A DNA stretch of 64,000 bases from positions 15,699,837 through 15,763,836 of the forward strand of contig CM065175.1 of NCBI GenBank assembly GCA_033026295.1. Reading direction: 5' to 3'. A model generated the notes under the pieces. The model made no database searches and was not told where the DNA came from. It saw only the letters and a list, made by a program, of their open reading frames with translations. Made by a program: the position numbers and the translations under genes. This document shows positions 12,933-24,373 of the stretch, one piece after another. Position 1 is the stretch's first letter. Each line of letters begins with the position of its first letter. Source of the stretch: Channa striata (lineage: Eukaryota; Chordata; Actinopteri; Anabantiformes; Channidae).

Positions 12933-13554
12933 CAGCAGCCTCTCGTTCCCACAGGAGGGTCAGAAGGCATTAGGCTACTTGCAGTACACACAAAAAAAGA
13001 CAGAGGCACCACCCAGAAATACCAAATTGGTGTGCTGCCCAGTCCAACCACAAAAGCTGTCCCAGATGCTGAGAATCAGGCTCCATCGGGGGCCTGTTCA
13101 TAATGCTTGAGGGTGGTTTGTTATTTTCAGAAGCAATAATTAGCGCGCCGTGTGTCAAAATATTTCTCTTTTGTATGACAACTATCAGACAACATGAAAT
13201 CTTCTCGAAGAAGTTATTGGTTCTATTACTTGCACATACTCTATATGGATTATTTAAATCAATAATGCAGAAATCAGGAAAGAGAGCAGAAGAAACAGGC
13301 AGCAGATCCAAATGTCAACCAAGGTTACGCCAGCTCCTACACAGGCAGAGCAAAGAAGACATGGAAATGATGTTCAAATAATGAAAAGCTTACATTCTTG
13401 AAAGCTAGAAGTTAGGGATTTACTGTAGCAGAAATTACAAAATAAAAATAAATTGAGTGAAATCCTGAGAAAAATCAATGAATCGTTTTTAAATAGTGCT
13501 TAATTTTGAGAGGGTTTTCACCATAAACAGTTAGGCTATATATAATTTCATATG

Positions 13555-14392
13555 TACACCTCACTAGTACTGAGTTGACCCCCTTTTGCCTTATTTAAAA
13601 GCATAGATTCAACAAGGTGTTGAAAACATTCCTTGGAGATTTTGGCCAATATTGACCTGATGCTATCATGCAGTTGAAACAGATTTGAAACAGATTTACA
13701 TCCGTAATGCCAACCTCCCATCTATCACATCCCAAAAGTGCTGTAATGGACTGAGATGTGGTGACAGGCCGTTTGAGTATCGTATGAGTATCGTCGAGAT
13801 CTTTGTGACACGCCATGTTTTCCTGCCATCAGAAGAGTCGTACGCTGTGGTCATGAAGGGATGGACATGGTCAGCAACAGTTCTCAGGTAGGTTCCACGA
13901 CCATCAGCCAACCACCAGCAGCCTGACGGATCCATGCTTTCATGTTGTTTACACCGAATTCTGACCCTATGAGTGGAGTGTTGCAGCAATCCTCCACTGT
14001 CCAATTGAGGTGAGTTCTTGTGAATTGTTTCCTGTTTGTAGGTGAACGGAGTTACCCCAGTCAGCTGTCAGAGATGCTCTTCTGCATACGCTGGTTGTAA
14101 CAAGTGGTTATTTGAGTTACTGTTGCCTTTGTGTGAACCAGTCTGGCCATTCTCCTCTGACCTCTGCCATCGACAAGGCATTTTTACCCAGAGAACTGCT
14201 GCTCGCTGGATATTTTTTCTTTTGCAGACCATTTTCTGTAAACCCTCGAGGTGGTTGCGCATGAAAATCCCAGTAGATCAGCATCTGAAATACTCAGACC
14301 AGGCCATTTGATGACAAGAACGATGTCACGTTCAAAGGCTTATTTGCGAGACCATGTCTATATTGTAACTAATAAAGTAGCTGGTGAGTGTA
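13555..14392 (-). mobile_element. Degenerate Tc1-like (Tc1/mariner) DNA transposon
   Basis: Both ends carry related inverted termini: TACACCTCACTAG at the left, and CTGGTGAGTGTA at the right, which reads TACACTCACCAG on the other strand. Minus-strand reading gives pieces of a Tc1-family transposase: a segment meaning roughly SISDADLLGFS-HATT near 14240-14290, and WSKEKISSEQ-like and RGQRRMA-like pieces near 14150-14230, all broken by stops and indels. The order of blocks matches a Tc1-like element that is abundant in fish genomes (recognised from memory). About 838 bp remain, so it is internally deleted and cannot move itself. Confidence 0.75.
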
Positions 14393-15472
14393 AACAGAAA
14401 TAAGGGCTTTAATAAGGGGAGACTGGGACAAAAAAGACAAAAGAGACAGACACACAAACAATGACTTACTTGTGTAGCCTATCTACACACAGTTCAGGAT
14501 GCTACAACAGAATATTTTGTTCAGTTGTGGTTCAATAACTTGTATCATTTGATTAAAAAATACTTTTTTTAAACAACATAACATAACTACTTTGTTGTTT
14601 ATGGTTGTTGCTGGAAAATGTTTCCACTTTTTTATCATTCTTCATGTTTATACAGTGATTGCAGACAATTTAGCTTTCTCAAGACCCAGTTTATTCAGAA
14701 ATAAAAATAGAAGCAGCAAAAATTTTGTGAAAGACTTTCTTTTTTTAGATTTTATTATATTCGGTCTCCGGTCTCCCCTAAAAACTATAAAATAAGTAAA
14801 AATAGAAGACCTTAGCGAGAAAACTGATGATGTGTTTCTACACTATGCAACGAATAGTTTGGAGAGGATCTTTACAGAAATCTATCAGTTATACTGTGCA
14901 TTTATGTTTGATTTGATTGTTGCACATATTCCTGTACAGGAACCAGTCCATGGTTTTCTAGTAATTTGTTGGACATTGTAAAAATCATAAAATAAGCAGC
15001 TGCAAAAATATCTTATAGAGAGGAGACAATATTGGGACTGTCACAGATTTGTCATTTGTCTCCAAGCAGATGCTTCAAAACCTGCAGCTTAGACCTTCTT
15101 GCTATAACAGCCATCAAACGTCTTACGTCAATCAATGTCCCGGTCAAGCAACACTCGAGACACATCATCATCAACCTTTGATTTTTTTCATGTTTTGCAG
15201 TTCAACACACACTTCCTGTGAACATGCAGAAATGCATGTGTGTATGGGCATGTCTTTATAGTCTTCTGTGGACAAAGTCTGTGTGAATACCATTGTTGTG
15301 AGGAAATTGTGGTGTTGTGAGGAGTGTTTAGCTGGTCCAGACAACTTCAGAAGGCTTTTTGAGGGTCAAGACTGGGTTTTAGGATGAGGGTTGGAATTAG
15401 GTTTTGGTTGGGGTTAGGGTAAGGGGCTAGGGACTGCATTACGTCAATGAGTATCCTCACAAGTATAGAGGT

Positions 15473-15506
<34 letters not shown>

Positions 15507-17720
15507 CTGTGTGTTCAGACGTATGCATGCGTGTCTGTATGAGAATGGGGATGTGAGGATAATTTAATTATGGACTAGATAGAGCGGGTTACTGAGGTTA
15601 ATATCCAGCATGCACTCTGCTCCTCTCCGGACACAATAATTGCTTTAAGCACATTAGGAACTTTATTGACTGCGATGGCCTTTTAAGACATTACATTTCT
15701 GCTGCTTAGTGTCAGACAGGAGTCGTCCAGCTCTGCTTACTGTCTCTGTCTCGCTCTATCTCTTCCCCCGTCTTTCTTCCTTTCCTTCTTTCTCAACTTG
15801 CCCTCTGCTCATCCTGTCACTCTCTCCTCTCCGCATGTGTCTCCCTGCCTGTATCTGCTTAATTGAAGGCTCTATAAATATGATGAGATTTGTATCCGTA
15901 GAGGCGGCTTGATGAGGTTTGATTGGCAGGTGATTAACTCCTCTTAACCCACAGAATCATTTGTCCTCGGTGGAACAGTTGCACTAATGACACCATAAAA
16001 GGCTTCTTGATGTGTCAAATTCGGAAACGGAGCTCTGGAGAAAGAACTTCCAACAAGTCCTTCGAAAAATGTGCAGCCCCCTCACTTCTTTTTCTCAGCT
16101 GAGATCAATCCTCTCAACACCCCCTCAGTAGATCTCTCCATTTTCACTCAACTAGACCTCTTAATGAGGATGGAGGTGAATGGAAGGAGTTATTAAAAAG
16201 TCCTCACCTTCCTCCTGGGACTGCTAAAGAGGAATTATATGCAACTAAGTGCACTTACAGCCCCAATTATAGTTATTTCACATTTATGTTGCCATAAATC
16301 CACATCTACTGCAGTCATGACAAAGATGGAAAATTATTTCTGGCCCTGAAAGAATTTGGTGTTCCTTTCTTTACATAAGGGATCTGCTGGAAGATTTTCA
16401 TTAGGGACTTCGGGTGAAGAGAAAAAATGAAAATTACGGATTCGAGGAATGAAGGGGAGAAAGAGGGAAAGTGAATGGGAGGAGAAGAGAAGCATGGGAC
16501 TGATGTAACAGCTGACAGGGAGGGGAGCCAAGCAATAAGTACAGCAGATATAGCCAATGTGGAGAGATAAATGATGTAATATCTGCATGGATCAATGTCT
16601 GCACTGTCCCCCTAAAAGGGGCTATCTCTATAAATCACACCGCCATCCTTCCTTCCTGCTACATCTGCACGCGTGTACATACAAACACACACATTTGCTC
16701 CGCATTCACACGCGGGCCCTCACACTCCGCAGCTATCTCAATTACTGTGAATTAAGATGTATGGCTGTGAAGTCTCAGTGTCCCAGGACCACTATGTAAA
16801 TGTCTTCGTCAAGCTGTCCAGTCCCGTCACTCCGCAGATGGTGGGAGGAGGCAAGGAGGAAATCAATTTGTTGAAATAGCACTATCCAGCTAATGAGAAA
16901 TCAAGTGGCTTGACTTCTCACATGAATCCCATCATGTCCACTCATATTATGAGACAAAGATGTCATTAGTTGCACTTAGTGTGACTAATAGTACAACTGT
17001 GTCTTTGTTGTACCTTTGCTAATAGTCCCACCTTGTGGCAAATTAAATAAATACACTTTAAAGGATCTGGAAAAAGTCACTAACGCACACACACACATTT
17101 ATACTCTAGACAGTTGAGTTAAAACCTCATTTAGAAACTCATTTGCACTTCCAGTGTTCCCCAGTGTATAATAATCATCATGTGTACTTGACACACAATG
17201 TTGTAATTTACAAATGGCATTGGACATTATTCAACATTATACTTTGAAATTCTGGTTTGAAAATTTGAATTACACTGTACATTAGAAAAAAAACTTTTAG
17301 AAAGAGATATTTTTTAAATTATTAATTGCTACAGCAATGTGTCAATCATTTATAATAAGGAGATGTTGACTGTGTAAACATTGGCTAATAAATAACTTGA
17401 TGTCATGATAAAGCTGGTTCACTATCAAAACAACTACAATTGAAATCTGTTATTTTATCTCCCAAGACTTAATAAGAATGTTGACTATTAGGCCTCTTGT
17501 ATGGCTGATGCACTCTATGCTGCTTTGGGATTTAGTTTAATATTTAGGAAAGTCTTGGAAAGTTCAATTTTTACAGAATTACATGCTGCATGAGTTGCCA
17601 GGAGAGCAAAATTGCATGATGTTTTTGATTCATGATGTTGTTAGATTTCTCTGTGTCAGTGATAGTTTGAATTAAATACTTATGCTGGGATGTCACGGTG
17701 TCCCCAACGATTAAAAATGT
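14393..17720. other. Gene-free stretch
   Basis: No gene was recognised. It includes the dispersed repeat at 15240-15508 and AT-rich sequence. The block around 15600-15920 has mixed composition with few simple repeats and could be a conserved non-coding element, but this needs a genome alignment. Confidence 0.55.
15240..15508 (+). repeat. Dispersed fish repeat with TTAGGG-like core and (TG)n tail
   Basis: The block runs from a GTGAGGAAATTGTGG-type segment through GGGGTTAGGGTAAGGGG and then TCCTCACAAGTATAGAGG, and ends in (TG)n at 15480-15508. The same order of motifs is common in fish interspersed repeats (from memory). The TTAGGG-like part is short and degenerate, so it is not a telomere tract. 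Confidence 0.5.
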
Positions 17721-17890
17721 GAGCCTGGTTTTGCTGGAGGTTTCTTCCGTTATAGTCTTCACGAGGTTGATTTGTTGGATTCTAAAAATGTCTTTATAGT
17801 GTTCACATTATTATGTAAAGAACCTTGAGATGACTTTGTTGTAAATTGGTGTTATATAAATAAAGTTGAATTGAAAATTGAATTGAATTG
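17721..17890 (+). mobile_element. 3' end of a LINE (L2-like) with (GAATT)n tail
   Basis: It contains GAGCCTGGTTTTGCTGGAGG near the start, CCTTGAGATGACTTTGTTGT later, then TATATAAATAAAGTTGAATT and a TTGAA-type tail. This is the familiar 3' end of a fish non-LTR retrotransposon family, probably of the L2 clade (from memory). The copy is 5'-truncated and diverged, in plus orientation. Confidence 0.65.
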
Positions 17891-19420
17891 ATGTCAACGT
17901 GATCATGATGATACTACCGGGCATGTTCAGTTTTGGGCATTTGCCAGTTAGAACCAGTTACAGTTTACAACTTATTTGAATTTCATTAGTTAGAAAGTTC
18001 ATGACAAATAATTTAAAAGATACATTTATAAATGCTAATCTTTTTAATCTGAACTACAGGCTGCTGCAAGAGCTAAAAATATGAATTACTCACATTTTGC
18101 AGGAACTGAGTTTAAAACTGTAAGTGTAGTGTGTGTATTTGCTGACTTTGATTCTAACAAATTGTGGATGAATTCTTATTCAGAGCTGGGAGATTGCGAA
18201 CAGTTGATCCTCAGCATTTTACTGGTACACATTAAGCAGTTCCACCACAGCACTTTGGTGCTGACACAGTGAAGTCCTATTGATTTAGAGAGTGTAAGAA
18301 AGGGCATTTTTCTAAAGCAATCAGTCTTTATCCAAGCTGTAGCCTATAGAAAAAGTGCAGAAAATTTCACAAGCTGAGTTATGAGGCCTACAGTAAATTA
18401 TGAGGTAACACATGCTGTTCTGCTGCACTTCACTCCTGGCTTTGTTAAATCAAATATTTATTTATTTGAAATGATATATGTCTCAGTTCAGGAAATAGCA
18501 TTAAAGCACACAAGGTAACATACCTCACCCGGACAAAACAAATAGCAGAACCCTGTTCTGCAGCATGATAGATGGTGATTCTTTCTCTCCCTGTGTGTCA
18601 GCTGCAGTAAGCAAATAGTTCAATCATGGCTTTTTCATCCATGATGAAGGTTAAGGAATCGCTGGGTGTGCTGCGGATAATACATCAACCCAGGAGTTAC
18701 TGTGGAAAAGTCCCCTATGTTTTTTATGACCCAGGCACTTTAGTAATATGATCATTAGTGAAAGTGAAAGAATGTTGGAGCAGTGATCATGATTCACAGC
18801 GCGTGCTCTCGTCCACGTTTGCTCTTTAGTGCAACAGCACAACACTGCATTATGACATTGCAGATCGTGAGAAAGCCACTGTCTCGGCTACGGTTGCTAA
18901 GAGTAACACTCACACTGACCACCACGTCGCAGAACAGAGGACAAGCTGAGAGCCATATATGGGCATTTGTCTCACAGAGATGATGTCACCAAAAAGTGCA
19001 GGGGCTCCCCTTTCATTTGTAGGAATGTAAAGTCACAGAGTGGGTGTTTGTTGCTCTGGGCCTGAAAGATAGTGTAGATGTAGAGAGAGAGAGACAGGCA
19101 GGTTCTGTTAACCGAAGGTACGAGAACGTGACGCAGGGCCAACATATGCAGATAAGAAGCTGAAGGGGAAGTTTGCACAACTGCAGAGCTGCAGCTTTGC
19201 ACAGGCATTGAAGTAAAGGCCTGAAACAAAGGTATTACCAGCTGCTCCAGAGCATCAGCATTACAGAGACAGCACAACAGGAAGGAGGGAGAGGGAGGAC
19301 GCAAGAGAGTACGAGGCTGAGAGAGAGAGAGAGCAGGAACACTTAAAAAAGGAAAGGCGAGAGGCTGCTCTTGTTTAAGCGTGTTGCTGAATCTGCTGAA
19401 AGGTTTCCTCTGTCAGCACC
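17891..19420. other. Region upstream of glipr2
   Basis: No other gene was seen. The last few hundred bases must hold the glipr2 promoter and 5' UTR. There is no clear TATA box. A GA-rich segment lies at 19318-19332. Confidence 0.55.
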
Positions 19421-19480
19421 ATGGGAAAGTCAGGTAAGTGGAAACTTTGAACTTTGATTCAATCAGTTTGGCCTGAGTTG

Positions 19481-19535
<55 letters not shown>

Positions 19536-22500
19536 TCTGGGCTTGTTTGTTCACTGTGTGTGTTTGTGCACAGAAAACATACAATACTTCAAATCTTATG
19601 TCTTTTTTTCTTTTATCAATTTTTTTCCCTTTTAAGGACGTTTCCACTTTCTTTTATTGTTAGTTAAGATTCGTCTTGCAGCCTGTTGTGTGGCTGCTGG
19701 AAGCGTTTTGTATTTGTGTTGTGTCTGTGCTACTGTGTCAATGTGACTATTGTCTGTGGGCACTCGAGAGGTTGTGGGACTTATGAAAAGGCCAGTGAGC
19801 GATAGGCACCAGGCAGAAGGGTGATGATGTGGATGACGTTTTCTGCTCTCCATCCATCATCTGTCACTGTCTGGGGTCAGTCAGTCTGCAGGTGGTGCTA
19901 CTCAAACGCAGATTTCAGCCTGAGCTCCCCGCCGTCATGGATGAGTCCTCATGTTGCATCATCATGTCTTCTTTGTCAGAGCTCTCGCTCTCTGTCTCAG
20001 CATGTCTAATCCTACTCGCCTGTGTCCTCTCTGTCTCTCAGCCTCAAAGCAGTTTAAACAGGAGATGCTGCAGTGCCACAACGAGTACAGGAAGAAGCAC
20101 CAGGCTCCTCCGCTAAAGCTGGACGGCAATTTGAGCAAAGAGGCTGCCCGGTGGGTTAATGCACACACACAGATCAAATTAGAAAGCTAATTAGCAGGGA
20201 GCGCTGCTCTGGGAAACGGTGACAGCTCCAGCTTTGCCTGTCAGATGGAGTAACGTGAAAAACACAACATGATATTGAGGGTTTGTTTTCATTGGGATGG
20301 CAGGTTATGCCGACAATTTGTTGCCACTAATTGCATCCACATTAACATTTTGTTCAAATAAGGTTTGAATGAAATAGCATCCAGTCTATGTTTCGCAAAA
20401 TAAACTCAAAAGAAAATTTGTTGTGCTGAATAATGTCAAACTTGTTTCGTGCTGTCATAATGTGTGATGGAGCTCACTGTCTTGTGTAGTATTGGTAACT
20501 TTTGTCTCCATTCATTTAAGCATTTTTAATGGTGTAGTAGCACAAACAACATTGAAATATTAATCAAGCTTTAATTTTATTATGCCTTGAATATATTAGA
20601 TTGTACCATAACATTGAATTTCCATGTTGGAAAAAGACGTTTTTTTCTCTGGTTTATTTAAAAAGTAATTCAAAAGAAAAAAAGGGACTTTAACCGACAC
20701 AAATACTGTACCCACATGTGAAAATACATACTGTACATATATTGTACAGTACAAGTTACTTGTACTGTAAGTGCAGCATGAAAAATATTTGAGTTTAGAC
20801 ATAATCCACTCTTTGAGCTGCAGTAAAGGCATCAAACTTACACAATCATGACTGTTTTGCCAACGGAGCAGGATAACGGATTATGGCAACACTCACGAGT
20901 GCTTGGCTTAGTCATAATTTGCCTGTTTAGAATACAGATATAGTTCACATTCAGAACACAGTCCAACTAATAAAGTGACAAAGCTCACTGGATTTGTGGT
21001 TAAAAGAAAATTGTAGGTGACACACTTTTTTTTTTGTCTGTGAAAATGTGTTTTACCAATCCAGTTTTAACTTAGACATCAAACTAGGGTTTTAAAGGAT
21101 CTGCTTTGTCTGTCTACATTCCAGTTTTAACTAGAATAAACCTGAGAGGTGCAGATGTTTTACACTGTTTATATTTGAGAATGAGGACACTGCAGCAGAC
21201 ATTCAAAAGCTTCTGGAAATGGCATGTCTCAAGTGATGAGCTGTAAACTATAAAGCACTTTTGAATCCAGATCTTAGAGAAAAATGTTAAAAAGACAGTT
21301 AAAGCAGCACATTATTTCTTTGTATGTCCACAGTTATGCTGAAAGTCTGGCCAGCACACGGATCCTGAAACACAGTGAACAGTCCAGTAGGGGCTGCTGT
21401 GGGGAGAACCTTGCCTGGGCCTCCTATGACCAATCAGGTACCACTGTGCAAGTACACACAACAGGAAATGTTGCATGCATGCGAATCAGTATGTGCTCAT
21501 GCTGACTTTGTCACCCTGCATGTGATGAGCTGGGATCAAGTTCTCCCTCCCTTTACACAGTGTTTGAGACTTCAGACACCATGAGTCACTGCAGAAATAT
21601 GTCAGTGCTGAATAGTGTGTGTCTTACAGTGATTTGTAGTGTCAGGGTGCAGCCATCTTATGTTTCTGTGTTATTTTACTGTCTTATAAATTGGGATCAC
21701 CCATTGTCCCGTGCTCATGCAGGGAAGGACGTGACCGATCGCTGGTACGATGAAGTGAAACAGTACAACTTCAACCGTCCCGGATTCTCCTCTGGCACGG
21801 GTGAGTGTCTGTCCTCTGTCTCACCTCCTTTTATATGACGGAATGAGGCCCGCCTCCTCTGACATGCAATATGGTAACTATAAACTGGATGAAAGAGGCA
21901 AACAAGTGATCCATATCATTGTTGCTAATATATTCATAAAGTCCAGGAGACACATAAATAATGTGTTTGTTGCAGGAATATGAATTAGTAACTATTTACA
22001 CAATCAAGTAAATTAAATAATGTCAAAAGTAATTTAATTTTTAGAAATAAATGCTAACCTGTTTCGTCTTACATGTTTTAATGTCTCACTTAGGCTCCTC
22101 TTTTTTTTTAATCACGCGTACATTCTTCCTGCTCTGTTTCTCTTTGTTGTCAGTCTCTCAGTCTTAGTGTCACATTTACCCAGTTATGAGGAGGTTCTTG
22201 TTTTTCTTGTGCTGATGTCACACTTCAGTTAGTGTGTGACTATTTGACTCAGTGACTGGCCGTGAGGGAAGTGCTGGGAAATCACAGTCGTCTGTATCAC
22301 GTCTAAACCCACATGTCATTTCGAGTCTGCCCTAGTTCCTCCAGATGAGCTCAGACTCCAGCGTGCATGACTCTGTTTAACTTAATCACACACGGAGCAG
22401 ATCACTTCCAGCAGCTCGTCACAGTGATTCATACACAGTTGCCTGATAATGAAAGCAATAAAGTGTACTGAAAGAGCAATGAAGATTCCTTAGTCTGTAA

Positions 22501-22781
22501 ATATTTGTCTGTGAGGACTTCAAATGCATTCTGTTTCCTTCTCACTCTTACACCATCGTTGTACTTTTTCTGCTGTTAATTTCTCTCTATTTATCATTGC
22601 TCTTTTTATTCATCGCCTAGGTCATTTCACAGCAATGGTGTGGAAGAGCAGTAAAAAGCTGGGAGTGGGTAAGGCCACTGCATCAGACGGCTCCTCCTTC
22701 GTGGTGGCCAGATATTCTCCAGCTGGGAACATCACTAACCAGGGACACTTTGAGAACAACGTCCTCCCAGCTAAAACCTAA
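19421..22781 (+). CDS. glipr2: GLIPR2 / GAPR-1, Golgi-associated CAP-domain protein
   Basis: Five coding exons: 19421-19433, 20042-20150, 21334-21437, 21723-21800 and 22621-22781. They splice in frame to 154 aa, the same length as human GAPR-1. The whole protein is one CAP (SCP/PR-1) domain without a signal peptide. The start MGKSAS fits the N-myristoylation signal that anchors GAPR-1 to the cytosolic face of Golgi membranes. The putative active-site residues His54, Glu65, Glu86 and His103 of the family are all kept (LKHS, CGENLAW, YDEV, GTGHFTAMVW). The gene lies tail to tail with nacad. All splice sites are GT-AG. The family is linked to lipid-raft clustering and negative control of autophagy through Beclin 1. 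Identification is secure. Confidence 0.95.
19483..19531. repeat. (TG)n microsatellite in glipr2 intron 1
   Basis: Pure TG repeat of about 49 bp, 50 bp after the first splice donor. Confidence 0.95.
20745..20769. repeat. Perfect palindrome in glipr2 intron 2
   Basis: TACAGTACAAG, a TTA loop, then CTTGTACTGTA: an 11-bp perfect stem with a 3-base loop. Confidence 0.85.
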
Positions 22782-23328
22782 AACCTGCTCCTAAACACCT
22801 TCAGATCTGTGACACTTGACTAAAATTTAGGGCATTTAGTCGAATAACTGCCTGCAATGCAACGAGAATACTCAGGAAAACACACAAGGAGCTTCTATTG
22901 ATTTTTAATAGATGAAAAGTAATTGGGCTTGAAGTCATATGTTTGTGATTTTGGAAAGAGGTCTGTGTATGATATAGTGTTTAAAATGAAAGAAGCGCTC
23001 CTGTATGATTTTTGCAAACAAAACATTTCCTGTGACCTTAACTGAAGTGTTTGATCTTGCTTTGATATTCGCTTACATTGGCTGTGACAGTATTTTTTTT
23101 CATTAAAGCGAGTATATTTATATTTTCACACACTGAACACATCATAGCATCTACAATATGTGTTCAAGAGAAGGAACTAATTCATTTCAAGGGACAGTCG
23201 ATGGAGTTGACAACATGGAGTTTCTGTAATCTGAAGCTGGTGATTCAACGTGCTTGGAATGAGTGAGTGTTATTTTCAGCTCGTCAAAGCCGTCCTCTGT
23301 GTGTTTTGTACTCTAATCGTTTTTATAC

Positions 23329-23334
23329 AATAAA
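23329..23334 (+). terminator. glipr2 polyadenylation signal
   Basis: AATAAA about 550 bp after the glipr2 stop codon, the best candidate for the mRNA 3' end. The region from here to the nacad 3' end near 24240 shows no gene. Confidence 0.7.
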
Positions 23335-24259
23335 GTTTGATAGACTGTCAAAAATGCAATTGGCATCTGTCCATGCATACGACTGCCATCAGTTGTGTGA
23401 CATTATCAGTAGAGACAGAAGAACATTACTTTAGTTTTTATAATAATGCAACTACTTTTCTGAAAAAAATTAACCTCTCAGTCTGGCACTAACTCTTCGA
23501 AGGAATGTCATTAAAACAGAAACGTTTTAAGATAAGATAAGACGATGTCAGCGCTTGTATAGGTAAACACTGTGTAATGGGCGTGTTTTTTACAGTTTGT
23601 ATTAAAGGTCTCTGCAATGGTTCAACTGGCATAAGTCTTCTGTGTCCAACAGCTGATTTTTCTACAGTATCTCCCAACTGCCTCTGCAGAACATTAAAAC
23701 AATTATAGATAATGGTACTCTTACAATGAAGCCAAAAATCCCATTACCAGAAAATATGTTTATATGCTTTGCCTGTATTTCACCCAGCCTACACACAATT
23801 AGCATGTCATGATTAGCTTCACACATTAGAGCTGTAATGCGTTGCCATATAAATTACAGTTGTAATCTATATTCATATGCATGTTAAACAGAAGAGTGTG
23901 AGATAGGAATAAAAAGACGCATTTGTGCATCTGTCATTCATCTAGAAATTGGTTTGTCTGTGTTCCTTTGGGTTTGTTTTCAGCTTTAAGGTAACAACAT
24001 TTTAAATGCAACATCCCCCCTCCAAATAAAAAGTGATTATTGGTAAAGTCATAAAGGTGTAAATAAGCATAATAATAGTAATAACTTTATAATTTAATAT
24101 CACGGTGTGTTTGTAAAGGCCCATCTGAACCCTTAGGGGAATAGAAGAAAATTTTATGGGAAATGACAGGAAGTTATGAAATGTGCTGCCTACCATGTGA
24201 ACATAGCAAACTATCTGCAAATCAGTCATGGCACAGCCACAGCCCACGTTGGAACAGAC

Positions 24260-24265
24260 TTTATT
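24260..24265 (-). terminator. nacad polyadenylation signal
   Basis: AATAAA on the minus strand, about 110 bp after the nacad stop codon, giving a short 3' UTR. Confidence 0.65.
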
Positions 24266-24373
24266 TAGCAGATATTGGGGATGCAACATACAGTAGCAGC
24301 GATACAGAAGAGTCAGTGGTTTTTAGGCTTATTAGGCTCGAGGAAGGGAGTCACGATCCAAACTGTCCTCCAC

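Larger units (their letters stand above)
7596..13554. other. Gene-free stretch with clustered microsatellites
   Basis: No gene was recognised. The notable content is dinucleotide repeats at 8822-8846, 9031-9058, 9315-9344, 10871-10940, 11137-11162, 11631-11682, 12678-12743 and 12871-12930. Long open frames here are mostly translations of these repeats (runs of His-Thr, Cys-Val or Leu-Ser). Some AT-rich segments, such as 8150-8240, could be regulatory elements, but single-sequence reading cannot show this. Confidence 0.6.

Noticed and set aside
15390..15440. Interstitial telomere repeat
   Set aside because: Only a couple of degenerate TTAGGG-like units, within a larger dispersed repeat.
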